From Nilaparvata lugens (Eukaryota > Arthropoda > Insecta > Hemiptera > Delphacidae), in NCBI RefSeq assembly GCF_014356525.2, contig NC_052507.1:36331013-36395012 (forward strand): DNA of 64,000 nucleotides. The letters are read 5' to 3'. Position numbers and translations under genes: made by a program. This document shows positions 21,373 through 30,724 of this stretch, one piece after another (within the stretch, counting starts at the first letter, position 1; each line of letters starts with the position of its first letter). The notes under the pieces are model-generated. The model did not search any database. It saw only the letters and a program-made list of their open reading frames with translations, and was not told where the DNA came from.

Positions 21373-22309
21373 ACGAACTGTTATGCATATTATCCAATAT
21401 TTTTATCGAAAGCTACCTTCTATTTTCTTTGGTAACACAACCAATGTTTATAATTTGATTCATGAGATAATTGAATAATTGATTCATGAGAAAAGCGCCT
21501 TACTTCTATGGAAGATATTTTTACATTAGGAAAAGCAACAATAGCTATTTGGCCGTTTTAATAAATAACCCCTTTCTTTCGTCAAGTTAAATTGTGACTG
21601 AGTTTCCTCATTCTTTGCACACAGATACCACAACGGACACTTCTGAAGTTTTAAAAATACCCTCCATTCATCATACTGAATAATTAAAATTTCATCGAAA
21701 TTGTTTAAACTGTTCACGCGATCTGTCAGATATACAAACAAAAGTAGCCTTGATAGAATAGGATCAATTGATAGAACTCCCGTCACAAAAGTTTGTCTTA
21801 TGAAACATAAAAATTATCTATACTCCCAGGAATAGGAATAAAAATATTTATTCTTATATTTATATTCTAATATTTATAAATCTGATTACCCTTTTCAAAA
21901 TTATTCAGCACGACATGTTTCGGCTATGTCGATAATGCCATTATCAAATGATTGGAAAATAAATAATAATATAATATTCTCAGGAATAGCTCTGATTGAA
22001 GTAGCAGTGGCCAATCAATTTTTCCGCGATAAATACATTTTAATCTTCAACTTGGTGCCAACCTAACAAAGTTAACTCAACTTAATGACAACCTGACAAA
22101 ATTATGAATTTGGTTACCAGTTAACAACTGGTTCGAAGAGGTACTCTCTCTAGATTATAGTTCTATATTAACATATGGTATGGACATTTCAATTATAATT
22201 AAGAAATTGGAATAAGAAGAATATACATGCTAAAAGACAAACTTTAAACCCTTAAAAACCACCCTTAGAGTTAAAATATCGCCAAAAGATTTCTTAGTGA
22301 GCACCTAGG
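21373..22309. other. Non-coding region, nothing recognised
   Basis: No supported gene. The minus-strand frame at 21526-21786 has no recognisable motif. Confidence 0.5.
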
Positions 22310-22440
22310 ACTTATAAGGAAGCCATATTTCAAGTTTTGTTGCAATCCGTCCAGTAGTTTTCCAGAAATCGTGATCAGTGAGTCAGTGAGTCAGTGAGAT
22401 AAGAATTTCATAAGTATAAGATTCTGCCAAAGAATTCGAA
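22310..22440. repeat. SINE/LINE-tail-like segment
   Basis: Reads CAAGTTTTGTTGCAATCCGT, CAGTAGTTTTCCAGAAATCGTG, then GTGAGTCAGTGAGTCAGTGA and a TATAAGATT end. The phrase pattern is that of common insect short-element tails. Family not assigned. Confidence 0.4.
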
Positions 22441-22667
22441 CTGAAGTGCGAGATAAATTTCTTTTAACACGGCTCTTTCTCAATGACGGAGAGGTCCGAT
22501 GCTCTATCCTCCACTAATCTCTCCCACTAGCTAGCAGCATTCTCCTTCTTTTGTGTCTGTGTGAGAGAGCTTTGTAACGCTTCGCTCCCCTCCACTGGCA
22601 ATGTTCCAAAGTGATATGTTTGTGTATGTTATATAGTACAATATAGTACAATGCCCTGCTACTGCTT

Positions 22668-22853
22668 TCCGGCGGCAAAACCGGACGGCGAAGTAGAGAA
22701 TACCCGGCGATATCGCCGGATCAATTTCTCGCCGGACCGGGGTTTTCGCCGTCGCCGGCGTCGCCGGAGTCGTGTGTTCTGCCCCATGCCTTCCTGTGTA
22801 CTTCTTGCAACCGGACGGCGAAGCTTCGTCCGGCGAAAACGCCGGACGGCGCT
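22668..22853. repeat. GC-rich inverted-repeat element, piece 1
   Basis: Sharp GC island in AT-rich DNA, made of CGCCGG / CCGGCG motifs in both orientations, including ACGGCGAAGCTTCGTCCGGC and GGCGAAAACGCCGGACGGCG. It can fold into strong hairpins. It shares TCGTGTGTTCTG and the CCGG blocks with 23447-23546. The Arg-rich frames across it are composition artefacts. Confidence 0.75.
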
Positions 22854-22894
22854 GTCCCCACCCATGCCACTTCTTTATTTATTAACATTTGTAA

Positions 22895-22955
22895 CGTTAC
22901 AAATGGGTAGGGTAGGGTTACAAGGGTAGGTTACAAGGGTAGGGTTGTAAGTAGG
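22895..22955. repeat. Short GGGTAGGGTTACAA tandem repeat
   Basis: Imprecise repeats of GGTTACAAGGGTA between 22895 and 22950, directly after the first GC-rich piece. Confidence 0.7.
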
Positions 22956-23446
22956 GATGGGTATCGATACATCGATGTTCAGGTATAGCAATCTATCTCA
23001 TATTCTAGGTACACCTGACAACAATTCTCCTTGTATTATGAAAAAGACCTAATTTTCAGCTTCAAGCATCATCACCAACTACATTGTCCTCACATTGATA
23101 TTTTGCACAACGACATAAGTTCTTGAGATTATGTTCTATTAGAATTACCAGTAAGATACACTTCATTTCAGTATTTAAAGTGAAATTCAAGCTGGAAATT
23201 CAATCGCAATAGTAAAAGATTGTTTTTTCGTATCTTATCAATTTTTTATTGTAGCAAAACGTAAATTAGAAGGTTGAATACGCCTAAACCACAGTTCCAA
23301 GCTATTACAACATTTTCAGACAAATGATTTGATAGATTTTCATGAGATTTGGTAGGAATAATTTTAATTACGCGACAACATAATATGTGTAAGTTAATTT
23401 TGAAATGTTGTACTCCATTTATTATACTGAAATGTATCTAAATGAT
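22956..23446. other. AT-rich segment between the two GC-rich pieces
   Basis: No gene. It may be an insertion that split the GC-rich element, or the element's own interior. Confidence 0.4.
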
Positions 23447-23546
23447 CCGGCAAAAACGCCGGACGGCAGCTTCGCCGTCTGTCGTGTGTTCTGAATGCTA
23501 ATTGCCGCCGGGTCCGGCGAAAACGCCGGACGGCGATGTCGCCGGA
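23447..23546. repeat. GC-rich inverted-repeat element, piece 2
   Basis: Contains CCGGCAAAAACGCCGGACGG, GTCGTGTGTTCTG and GGTCCGGCGAAAACGCCGG. Same motif set as 22668-22853 and also self-complementary. Confidence 0.75.
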
Positions 23547-23714
23547 TCGTGTGTCCCTGCACTTACGGAGATGTGTTCATCACAAGAACCTGGAGAGAAA
23601 TGACACGGCGCATCCAATTGTGCGCAGGATGTCCGTCTGTGACTATGCTACAAACTGTGGAGGGAGAATTGGGTTTCTCCTCTTCATGTTAAAAGTAATT
23701 TATCTCGCACATAA

Positions 23715-23900
23715 TTATATCTTTTCATTGTTCACTTATCGCTTTATCGATAGTATGACTACTTCTTATCAAAAAGAAGACTCAATTTTATTAGAATGTT
23801 ACCTTGACTAGGTTTTTCAGTTCCATAATTCTATCTAAGATGGTTTGTTTTTCTGAATTATTTTATTGTATGTCGAACGTGACGTCACAATGTATGATAA
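23715..23900. repeat. Dispersed repeat family 3, copy 2
   Basis: Diverged partner of 12725-12900, sharing the TTATCGCTT, CTACTTCTTATC, ACCTTGACTAGG and ACGTCACAATG landmarks in the same order. Confidence 0.65.
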
Positions 23901-25640
23901 TTATTACAAAAAATATCCAATGAGAGATATTCAAATATATTAAAAATAATTATCTCATTGACTTTTTTGTGTGTAAAATCCAGTCAGAGTAGATTCAAAC
24001 TAATTCTTATACTTTGAGAAAATATTGAAATTATTATTTTCATCATTTTCACTCATAGGCATCCTAGTTTTAGTTGAAATGTATGTCCGCAGAAACTAAT
24101 CTGGTAAACTCATGGAATACAATGATTGGTAAGGAGCCGTTTGGACCTATTACGCTGGTTGGCATGATTTATTTTTGTTTCATACAAAAGATTCTAACTG
24201 CTCTTTCAATAACAGTTTGAACTATATTTCAATGCTAGCCATAGGCACGAGTCCAGAAATTTTTCTAGTGTATTCAAGTTCTACAACTTGAAACTTAAGA
24301 TGCGAAGATTAGAACAGTACTAGTATGATACGAATTGCCACTTTACAGTCACCGGGCCGGCTTCTAGTTCGTGTTTCGAGACCATAAAGCAAACGCTCGA
24401 TCTAATTGCTTTCTAGAGTCTTACCGCAAAAGCTGCGAATGGCTATACAGCGTACAGCGTTCGCGCGTGAATAAATACTCCGTATAACTAATACGAAACT
24501 TTAGCTGCCTTGTTTCTCCTCCACCTTGCCCTCCTCTTATTATTACTTTGGCCTGACTTAACTCTATACAGAATAATAAAGCCAGTGCCAGAACCGAATA
24601 ATACTTGGTCCGAGAAGTTCATAATAGCCTCCATCCCACCACATTTTATTAATGGTCCCCTTTATAGTAATTCCAGCCAATGGAGTTCGGGACATCGAAC
24701 CATATTTCTCTAGTTGGTTATATGAAAATTCTCCTGACATTCGGCTGTAATTTGTTGAATTCGTTCTACTTTTCAACTTATCATGTTTATTGTTGGAGGT
24801 GAGAGATTAATGTACACTTGTATAACCACCTTTAAAATCATGATAATTTACCATACCAGACAGACAATATGAGACAACCAGACAGTAAACTGAGGGAGCT
24901 ATAAAGGGAGCTAGCTATAGGCAGGTACTTTTCCTGCCTATCTGAAACCAGGACAATCATGTTGTGCAGGGTAGTCTACACTTCCCCGTTTTCAATTCTT
25001 CGTACAATATTCTAAAGCCTATGATTGTAAAGGGTAAAATACTTCAAAAACCTCCATCATACAAGCTAATCGTGTGTTTTTATTTTTCTCAATCGAAATC
25101 GCTCTTGAAAACGCTGGAAAAACGCATTGAGAACCCAATGAGAAAAGATGATTCTGAAAATCCTTCCAACACTATGAATTCTGGACCTAGCTCAACCCCT
25201 GTACCGAATAAGTCTATCAAATAATATTCTAATGATATTGAAATCAATATAATTTTGACAAAATTTCTAAAATAAAAAATCTTGAAAGCGTTGCATGAAA
25301 GCTGCATATTTTAAGCGTATCGTTAGAATACGTTCCAAATCCGTTCTTTGTACGAATATAAAAGTACAAATGAATATGCCTGCCCTTTATTGATCAGTTC
25401 TCCAGTTCTTATGATTCAAGAGTGGATGACTAGTCGAAGATAACCGTAATTTAATGGTTCAGCTAGGTTTTATTGAAACTGTGAGTGTTTTCCTTGGCCA
25501 TATTCAATGTTCCATCTGTCATATTGGAGGAATCACATCGACTTCCATTGAAACGTTATTTTTTAAAAGTGAATATCGGGGGACAGAGCTTTGCTCAGGA
25601 GTGTAGAAGCAAAGAAAATTTGTAACGAAAGATTGAATTT
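23901..25640. other. Non-coding region, nothing recognised
   Basis: No supported gene. Short frames at 24510-24713 and 24964-25224 lack known motifs and have opposite-strand rivals. Confidence 0.5.
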
Positions 25641-25644
25641 CCAG

Positions 25645-26189
25645 TTTATATTCATTTATTCATTTTCTCAGTCGTACAATTATTTTTACAGCTATATGAG
25701 GAGGCACAACAGGCTTATGCCCAAAACTGCCCCTTTTCAAATTTATACTACAGTCCAAATCAGAATCTAAGTTAAGCTACTATCACTCATCAAAATAACA
25801 ATTAATTCACACTTCAAAAAACAAACACATCATCAATTACAAATAGATATACTATAAATTCGATTTAGGCTACTATATAGGCTACTATGTTTGCTACAAT
25901 ATTTGTTAATATACTATGTATCACTAACAACATCTTTTTACTATTTTAAACTTTCTGAAGTAAACATGTTCTATAAAAATAGAGAAATAAACGAAAATAA
26001 ATTTCTCTAGCTGAATTTTTCTCCTCAAGAGATCTGCTGGATGATCCCACACACATGCACTCGTTCAATCTCTTCCATCACGGTATCGACAGTCGACAAA
26101 ATTTGTAGCTGTTTTCCTAAGGACGTATTTATCCTTTTAATGTCCTTCAGCGAGTTATCCAAGGGTTGACACCTAGTGCAATCGAATCT
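25645..26189 (-). mobile_element. Half-LINE: ORF1 fragment joined to a LINE-type 3' tail
   Basis: On the minus strand a 54-codon ORF1-like fragment (26025-26189) is followed by about 330 bp of AT-rich sequence. It then has a tail reading GGGCATAAGCCTGTTGTGCC and CTCCTCATATAGCTG and ending in GAATAAATGAATATAAA. The tail resembles that of the LINE at 41273 (GGGCCGGCTGCGCCC, CGCCCTCCTAGG, AATAAAGGCAGCG). No endonuclease or reverse transcriptase lies between, so ORF2 is absent. Confidence 0.5.
26025..26189 (-). pseudogene. LINE ORF1-like fragment with CxxC and coiled-coil-like helix
   Basis: The frame has no Met start. It opens with RFDCTRCQPLDNSLKDIKRI, a CxxC after an aromatic residue as at the end of a PHD-type zinc finger, followed by a heptad-rich stretch (LGKQLQILSTVDTVMEEIE) and a stop after GIIQQIS. 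PHD-plus-coiled-coil architecture is known for ORF1 proteins of CR1-like LINEs, which bind element RNA. The upstream zinc-finger part is cut off by a stop just before this segment. Alternatively it is a host exon, but the adjoining LINE-like tail argues for a retroelement. Confidence 0.45.
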
Positions 26190-26199
26190 TCATATCATA

Positions 26200-26360
26200 A
26201 ACCTACTCTGTTCCAAATTTCGTGAGAATCATTAGAGCCGTTTTCGAGATCCGTTGAACATAAGTATATACCCATATAACCACATAACCAGATAACCAGA
26301 TAACCATATAAATATATATATATATAAACAGAAATTGCTCGCTTAATATAATAGGATACT
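26200..26360. repeat. SINE-like tail with ATAACC tandem tract
   Basis: Contains CCAAATTTCGTGAGAATC, AGAGCCGTTTTCGAGATCCG, a short (CATATAACCA / GATAACCA)n tract at about 26270-26310, (TA)n, and AGAAATTGCTCGCTTAATA ending in ATAGGATA. This phrase set is common at the ends of insect short interspersed elements. Confidence 0.5.
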
Positions 26361-26730
26361 ACTCCATATGCTATGCTTCTACATGTTTTATTTCTCCACC
26401 TGTTCACCTGCAATTGATGTCAATCAATCCCAAAGTTCTATCCCATGAGAGAGATTTGTAGCTTTCAACTTCAGCATAGCTTTTAGTTAACTTTGGCATA
26501 GTTTTTCTGAGAAGTCTTATAAGTATATTTGGAATGAAACATCATCGTCAATATCCCCGTGATAATCCTGCTGCAGCTTCCATATACTATCTAATTCCTT
26601 GCATGATTTTCAGTCTAGTAGAATGAGTCGTTCAAAGTAATAACTCATCTTAGTTGCTGAGGTTTTCCTTAAATGAACTGGCTTTCTGAATGACAACATG
26701 ATAAACATTCGAATCTCAGATCCTTTAATA
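26361..26730. other. Non-coding region, nothing recognised
   Basis: No gene or repeat seen. Confidence 0.5.
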
Positions 26731-26846
26731 GGCAATAGACAGGCAGACAGAATTGTCATTATGGTCTACAGAATTATAGACATAGATTTATTTATAAGTT
26801 CTATATTAACCCGCTTCTGATAACGTCTGTCTGCCTGTCTATTGTC
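26731..26846. repeat. Foldback pair with 20-bp arms
   Basis: The left arm GGCAATAGACAGGCAGACAG (26731-26750) is complementary to CTGTCTGCCTGTCTATTGTC (26827-26846) with one mismatch. The 76-bp loop has no coding content. Possibly a small foldback element. Confidence 0.8.
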
Positions 26847-26949
26847 AGTCTGTAACATACGCCTAATTAATAATACTACTTGTGATAGTAGTTGCTATGA
26901 TATTGAAAAATTTGCTATAACAATTTTTAATTTTTTTCAAAGTGTTACA

Positions 26950-27190
26950 TTTGTGAGTGGAAGGTACTATTAGTGTTCACTAACACTTGATTATTCAATG
27001 AAGATAATTATTCATTTCATTTCTGTATGATTCATTAGTATCTTTGAATGTTGAGATCATTGAAACGGTTTGCGCAGGCTCCGCCATTAATTTTCTATTC
27101 ACATTCTGTATCACATGACCACGTTGCCATTCGAAATAATAAAGTTAAATTTGAAATTAATTTGAATATGTGGTGTATTATTCAGATGAA
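26950..27190 (-). repeat. Dispersed repeat, inverted copy of 1500-1710
   Basis: The reverse complement aligns along its length with the repeat in duplications A and B, including CAAGTGTTAGTGAACACTAA and GGCAACGTGGTCATGTGATA. It shows the segment is a mobile repeat and not unique to the duplication. Confidence 0.7.
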
Positions 27191-28370
27191 ATGATGTGTC
27201 GGTGCATAAAGGACAGTCTCTGTGATAACTCCCAAATAGCATCAGATTTTTCTAATGAATGGAAAAATTACGGGAATAGCATGCAGATAATTCCAGCTGA
27301 CTAAATCATAAATCACGAAAAAAAATTTCTGAAGCACTACTAATGTTATTTTCATATCCTGAAAAAGGACGAAGGAGTGAGTCAATTTTGTTGTCCAACA
27401 TACTTGGCCTGTGAAAAGGTTCGAATAATGAATGTTCCAAATTTAAAGCTGATCGATCAATTCTTTATAGAGTTATTGTAACACATACAAACAGACGGAC
27501 AACGACTTTGGCCTTGAGTGAGTCAAATGTGAGAACTTGCTAACTCTCGTTCAATAATCTAAACATTTATATCACGGATGAGTAAATCCTCTTGCTTAGT
27601 AGGGAGGAAAATATCAATCTTAAAATAAAGTTTCCAAGCCTGATAGGAATATACGGTAATTTGAAGTCTTCCATAGAGGAATTAGCAAAGTGAGCTCATT
27701 AATCTTAATAGGCTATATCCTAAATTCAAATCTCAATATCATCGCAACCATAACGGCTTAGTGTTTTCAGACGCTACAAGAGATTGTGAACTACTGCTCG
27801 GTGTAATGATAAATCAGCGAATTATCTCGATTGTATAATACTGCACTTGCTTGACTCAGGGGGTACACAATTCGCTGTGACTGCAAAGGGCTAGCGTCCG
27901 TCCAGTGCATGGTGCTGGTGCTTTGCTTGAGATGGGTCAGCGGAGGGATTTCAGGCGAATCCCACCAGAGGGCAACACAGTCACCTAATGAATCTCGGCT
28001 ACTCATTATGTATTCTGTTTGTTTTATTATTGAAGATGACTCTGTGAGTAGGTGAGCTCGGGAGGCCTAAAGTCTACCCAGACAGGGATCGAGTCAAAGA
28101 GGCTTGGCATGGCTCGTAGGCTTTCGAGGAGAAGACTTTTAACAACGATGATTTACTGATTCTTCGAATTGTGAGCCCTCTACAAATTCCAGGAAGTGGA
28201 TAGTTGATTTCGAGGAAATTCTCGAAGTATTGTCAGTTACAAAGAGAATTCGAGCTTTCGAATTCATAGAACACAGGAAATGTTTTTGGATAGGGGATTA
28301 TTGGGAATTCATACTTCACGATACTACTATACGTATGAACGATTTGGAATTAATCCAATAGCTCATCATA
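27191..28370. other. Non-coding region, nothing recognised
   Basis: A block near 27420-27500 (TTCTTTATAGAGTTATTGTA, ACAAACAGACGGACAACGAC) resembles short-element tails. The minus-strand frame at 27791-28006 has no known motif. Confidence 0.45.
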
Positions 28371-29308
28371 TACAGAGATCGGCATATTAATCTGACGATT
28401 TTGTAGTAATTGTTATGTTTGAATTGAACCACTGTCATTGAAAAGGCGAGAATGTTTTACATCGATTTTTGCCATTTCAGTAGCCAGTATGTCGTGGTCA
28501 ATTGAACATCAAGCGATTGTGATTGAAACTCACTTTGAAAATAATGACTCAGTTATTTTAACACAGCATTTATGTCACAGACATTTCAATAATTTAAATC
28601 GACACGCGCCTGTTCCCAGTAGGAATACGATCTTGTTGTGGGTTAAGAATTCCATGAACACGTTGTCCGCTTTAAAAACGAAACCAACAGGACGAAAACG
28701 AACCGTGAGAACTCCTCAAAAACGCCTGAGTAGCTAATATAGATGGTCTCCACGACGTTCAGCAGCGAAACATGCTGTTACGCTAGCCTTTTCTGATCGA
28801 AGTGTACGAATTCTTCGTATGGCTTAAAATTCCATCTGTATAAGATAATGTTAGTGTAACAACTTGATGCAAATTATTGGGCACATTGCAAAGCCGCTTG
28901 CGAGATCATTCTCAAAAATTCCACCAGTAATAGTACAGGATGCCGTTATTCTTTCAAGAGACGAGGAACATTTTCATTTTTCGGGATTTGTGAATAAACA
29001 AAATAACCGTTATTGAGCAGCCAATATTCAACAAAACTTAAGGAAGTCATTCAACGAGAAATTGAAGCAATTCCACAAGTGCTGATTGAGCAAATTTTAG
29101 AATTAGGTTAAGTGAGTATGTGAAAGTAACGGAAATCATTTGTATGACATAGGTAATCTACAAAAAAAAACTTTGTGAGTAATCTATGTGGTTCACTATA
29201 ATTGCAAAACTTGATCTTTAATGTGATATATTATATGATTCAATTGTACGAAAGACACTTTAGTTATTATCCCTCAAAAATCGTCAGGTTTTTATGCCGG
29301 GCCCTGTA
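28371..29308 (+). mobile_element. Mariner/Tc1-type DNA transposon relic with both ends
   Basis: The left end (28371-28406) and right end (29273-29308) are imperfect inverted repeats of about 36 bp. They begin TACAGAGATCGGCATATTAA on the left and, reverse-complemented, TACAGGGCCCGGCATAAAAA on the right; both continue with CTGACGATTTT. The outer TA pairs (28371-28372 and 29307-29308) fit the TA target duplication of this superfamily. Inside is a decayed transposase. At 938 bp it is shorter than an autonomous element, which indicates internal deletion. Confidence 0.85.
28487..29104 (+). pseudogene. Mariner-type transposase, degenerate
   Basis: The start MSWSIEHQAIVIETHF at 28487 is the family's usual N-terminus; the open frame extends further back to 28438 without support. 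The helix-turn-helix region continues with CHRHFNNLNRHAPVPSRNTI and KPTGRKRTVRTPQ and stops at 28737. Just beyond, RWSPRRSAAKHAVTLAF and SDRSVRILRM continue after the stop. After frameshifts, LSRDEEHFHFSGFVNKQNN and EVIQREIEAIPQVLIEQIL follow from the DDE nuclease half. This belongs to the insect group with a DUF4817-type DNA-binding domain and a DDE catalytic domain. Several stops, shifts and a large gap before the catalytic half make it dead. Confidence 0.85.
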
Positions 29309-30559
29309 CTTTGGATTGATCTATGATATTTCAATTTGTTTTTGACTAAACTCACTTCATGACATTGATTGAATGACAAAATTGAATTTGAGTTAATGAA
29401 TGACTTTGGGGAACGTATTCATCACCCGACAGGAGAAATCATAACCTTTTCAGGCTACTTCCCAATCGAAATTCAGGAATGGAATTGTCAGAGCTATAAG
29501 CTTGTTTTTTCATTTAAAATAATTTTATGATCATGAGTTATCATCATTATTATGGATAATTAAATAAATAATGATTATGGAAATCCCAATTGAATGCTGT
29601 AAATTACCCCAAAGGTTCACCAATTTCCATCTGTAAATAATTAATGTATTGAATTTCCATTGTACAGTAGGACTGCAGGCTAATTAGCTGAATTTCCGTG
29701 AACTGTGACAAGGGGCACAATGATATTGTTTCAAGTTCCAAGACACAAAACGTTTCTATTAATTTGTATTATTGTATCGATTGTAATTTAATTGATGATA
29801 AATTTTTAAATTCCAGTTCTCAGTTTCAAGGGTTGAAGCATAATTATTTTAAATTCTTTGCTTCTCGGACTCGGCGTTGGAAATACACTGTTGACCATTT
29901 GCGTAAGTTACACGAAGTAATGCCTGCCATGTGTAAAATGATGTTAATCACGATTGCAAATCATAGTACAACGCCAAAAAGACATCCTGTTGCAGAAATA
30001 TTGCATTTAATTGCACTTTAACATGTGAGCTGGCAAACAAATAACATGCAATGCATTCTAATTCTCTTACCCATTTGAATTTGCACATATTCTTGATGTA
30101 CGTTACTTGATAATTGCACATGCACTTATTGTATCATATACGTATGAGATATCGATCTCAATGGGAGTATACACGCAGGCATAAAGGTATAATTCTCGCT
30201 GATCATTAATAATCTTGAGGGTTTCTTAATGTACATGTCACGCTTGCAAGTTTATATCGTGTGTATTGAGCAATACGAATTGAAATGTCACTACGTTGAA
30301 TATGAATTGATGAGGTCAATCTTCCTAGAATCTCCTCACAGAATGGATGTTACTCATTATTTCCTTCTATTGAAATTACCAGGATAATGCATCTCTGGAA
30401 GGAAGAACCCGATTAATCACAATCTATCGGATTATTTCGTTACAATTTTTTTATCCGAAAAAGCCACTAATGAAATAGATAGGAGTCACTGGTTACTTTA
30501 TTATTCCAGTTAAGGTATGCTAGTTGAGTAATTCTTTGGTGGCTGATTTTATAGGAATT
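29309..30559. other. Non-coding region with one unrecognised frame
   Basis: A 107-codon plus frame at 29698-30021 has no recognisable domain. Otherwise AT-rich DNA. Confidence 0.4.
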
Positions 30560-30724
30560 ATGCAACAATCTAGTCGCCGAATGACGGCAAAGAAAACAGT
30601 TGTTAGCAATTTTGCAAGCGATCGATCGCAATGTCCAACATTAGATCCTAATAGCAAGTTGCAGTTGAACCGGATGGCTGAGGATTTGGAGGAGTCTTAT
30701 TGCTTGAGCCTTTTAGCTTCCTGA
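30560..30724 (+). CDS. Weak candidate exon, unrecognised
   Basis: An open frame contains MQQSSRRMTAKKTVVSNF and later LQLNRMAEDLEESYCLSLL, then a stop at 30722-30724. It follows TTTTATAG, which could serve as a 3' splice site, and the local GC content is higher than the surroundings. No domain is recognised and no partner exon is seen, so this may be chance. Confidence 0.15.
   Translation: MQQSSRRMTAKKTVVSNFASDRSQCPTLDPNSKLQLNRMAEDLEESYCLSLLAS

Noticed and set aside
22651..22929. Arg-rich frame that might be a basic protein
   Set aside because: It spans the GC-rich inverted-repeat element, and the reverse strand is equally Arg-rich.
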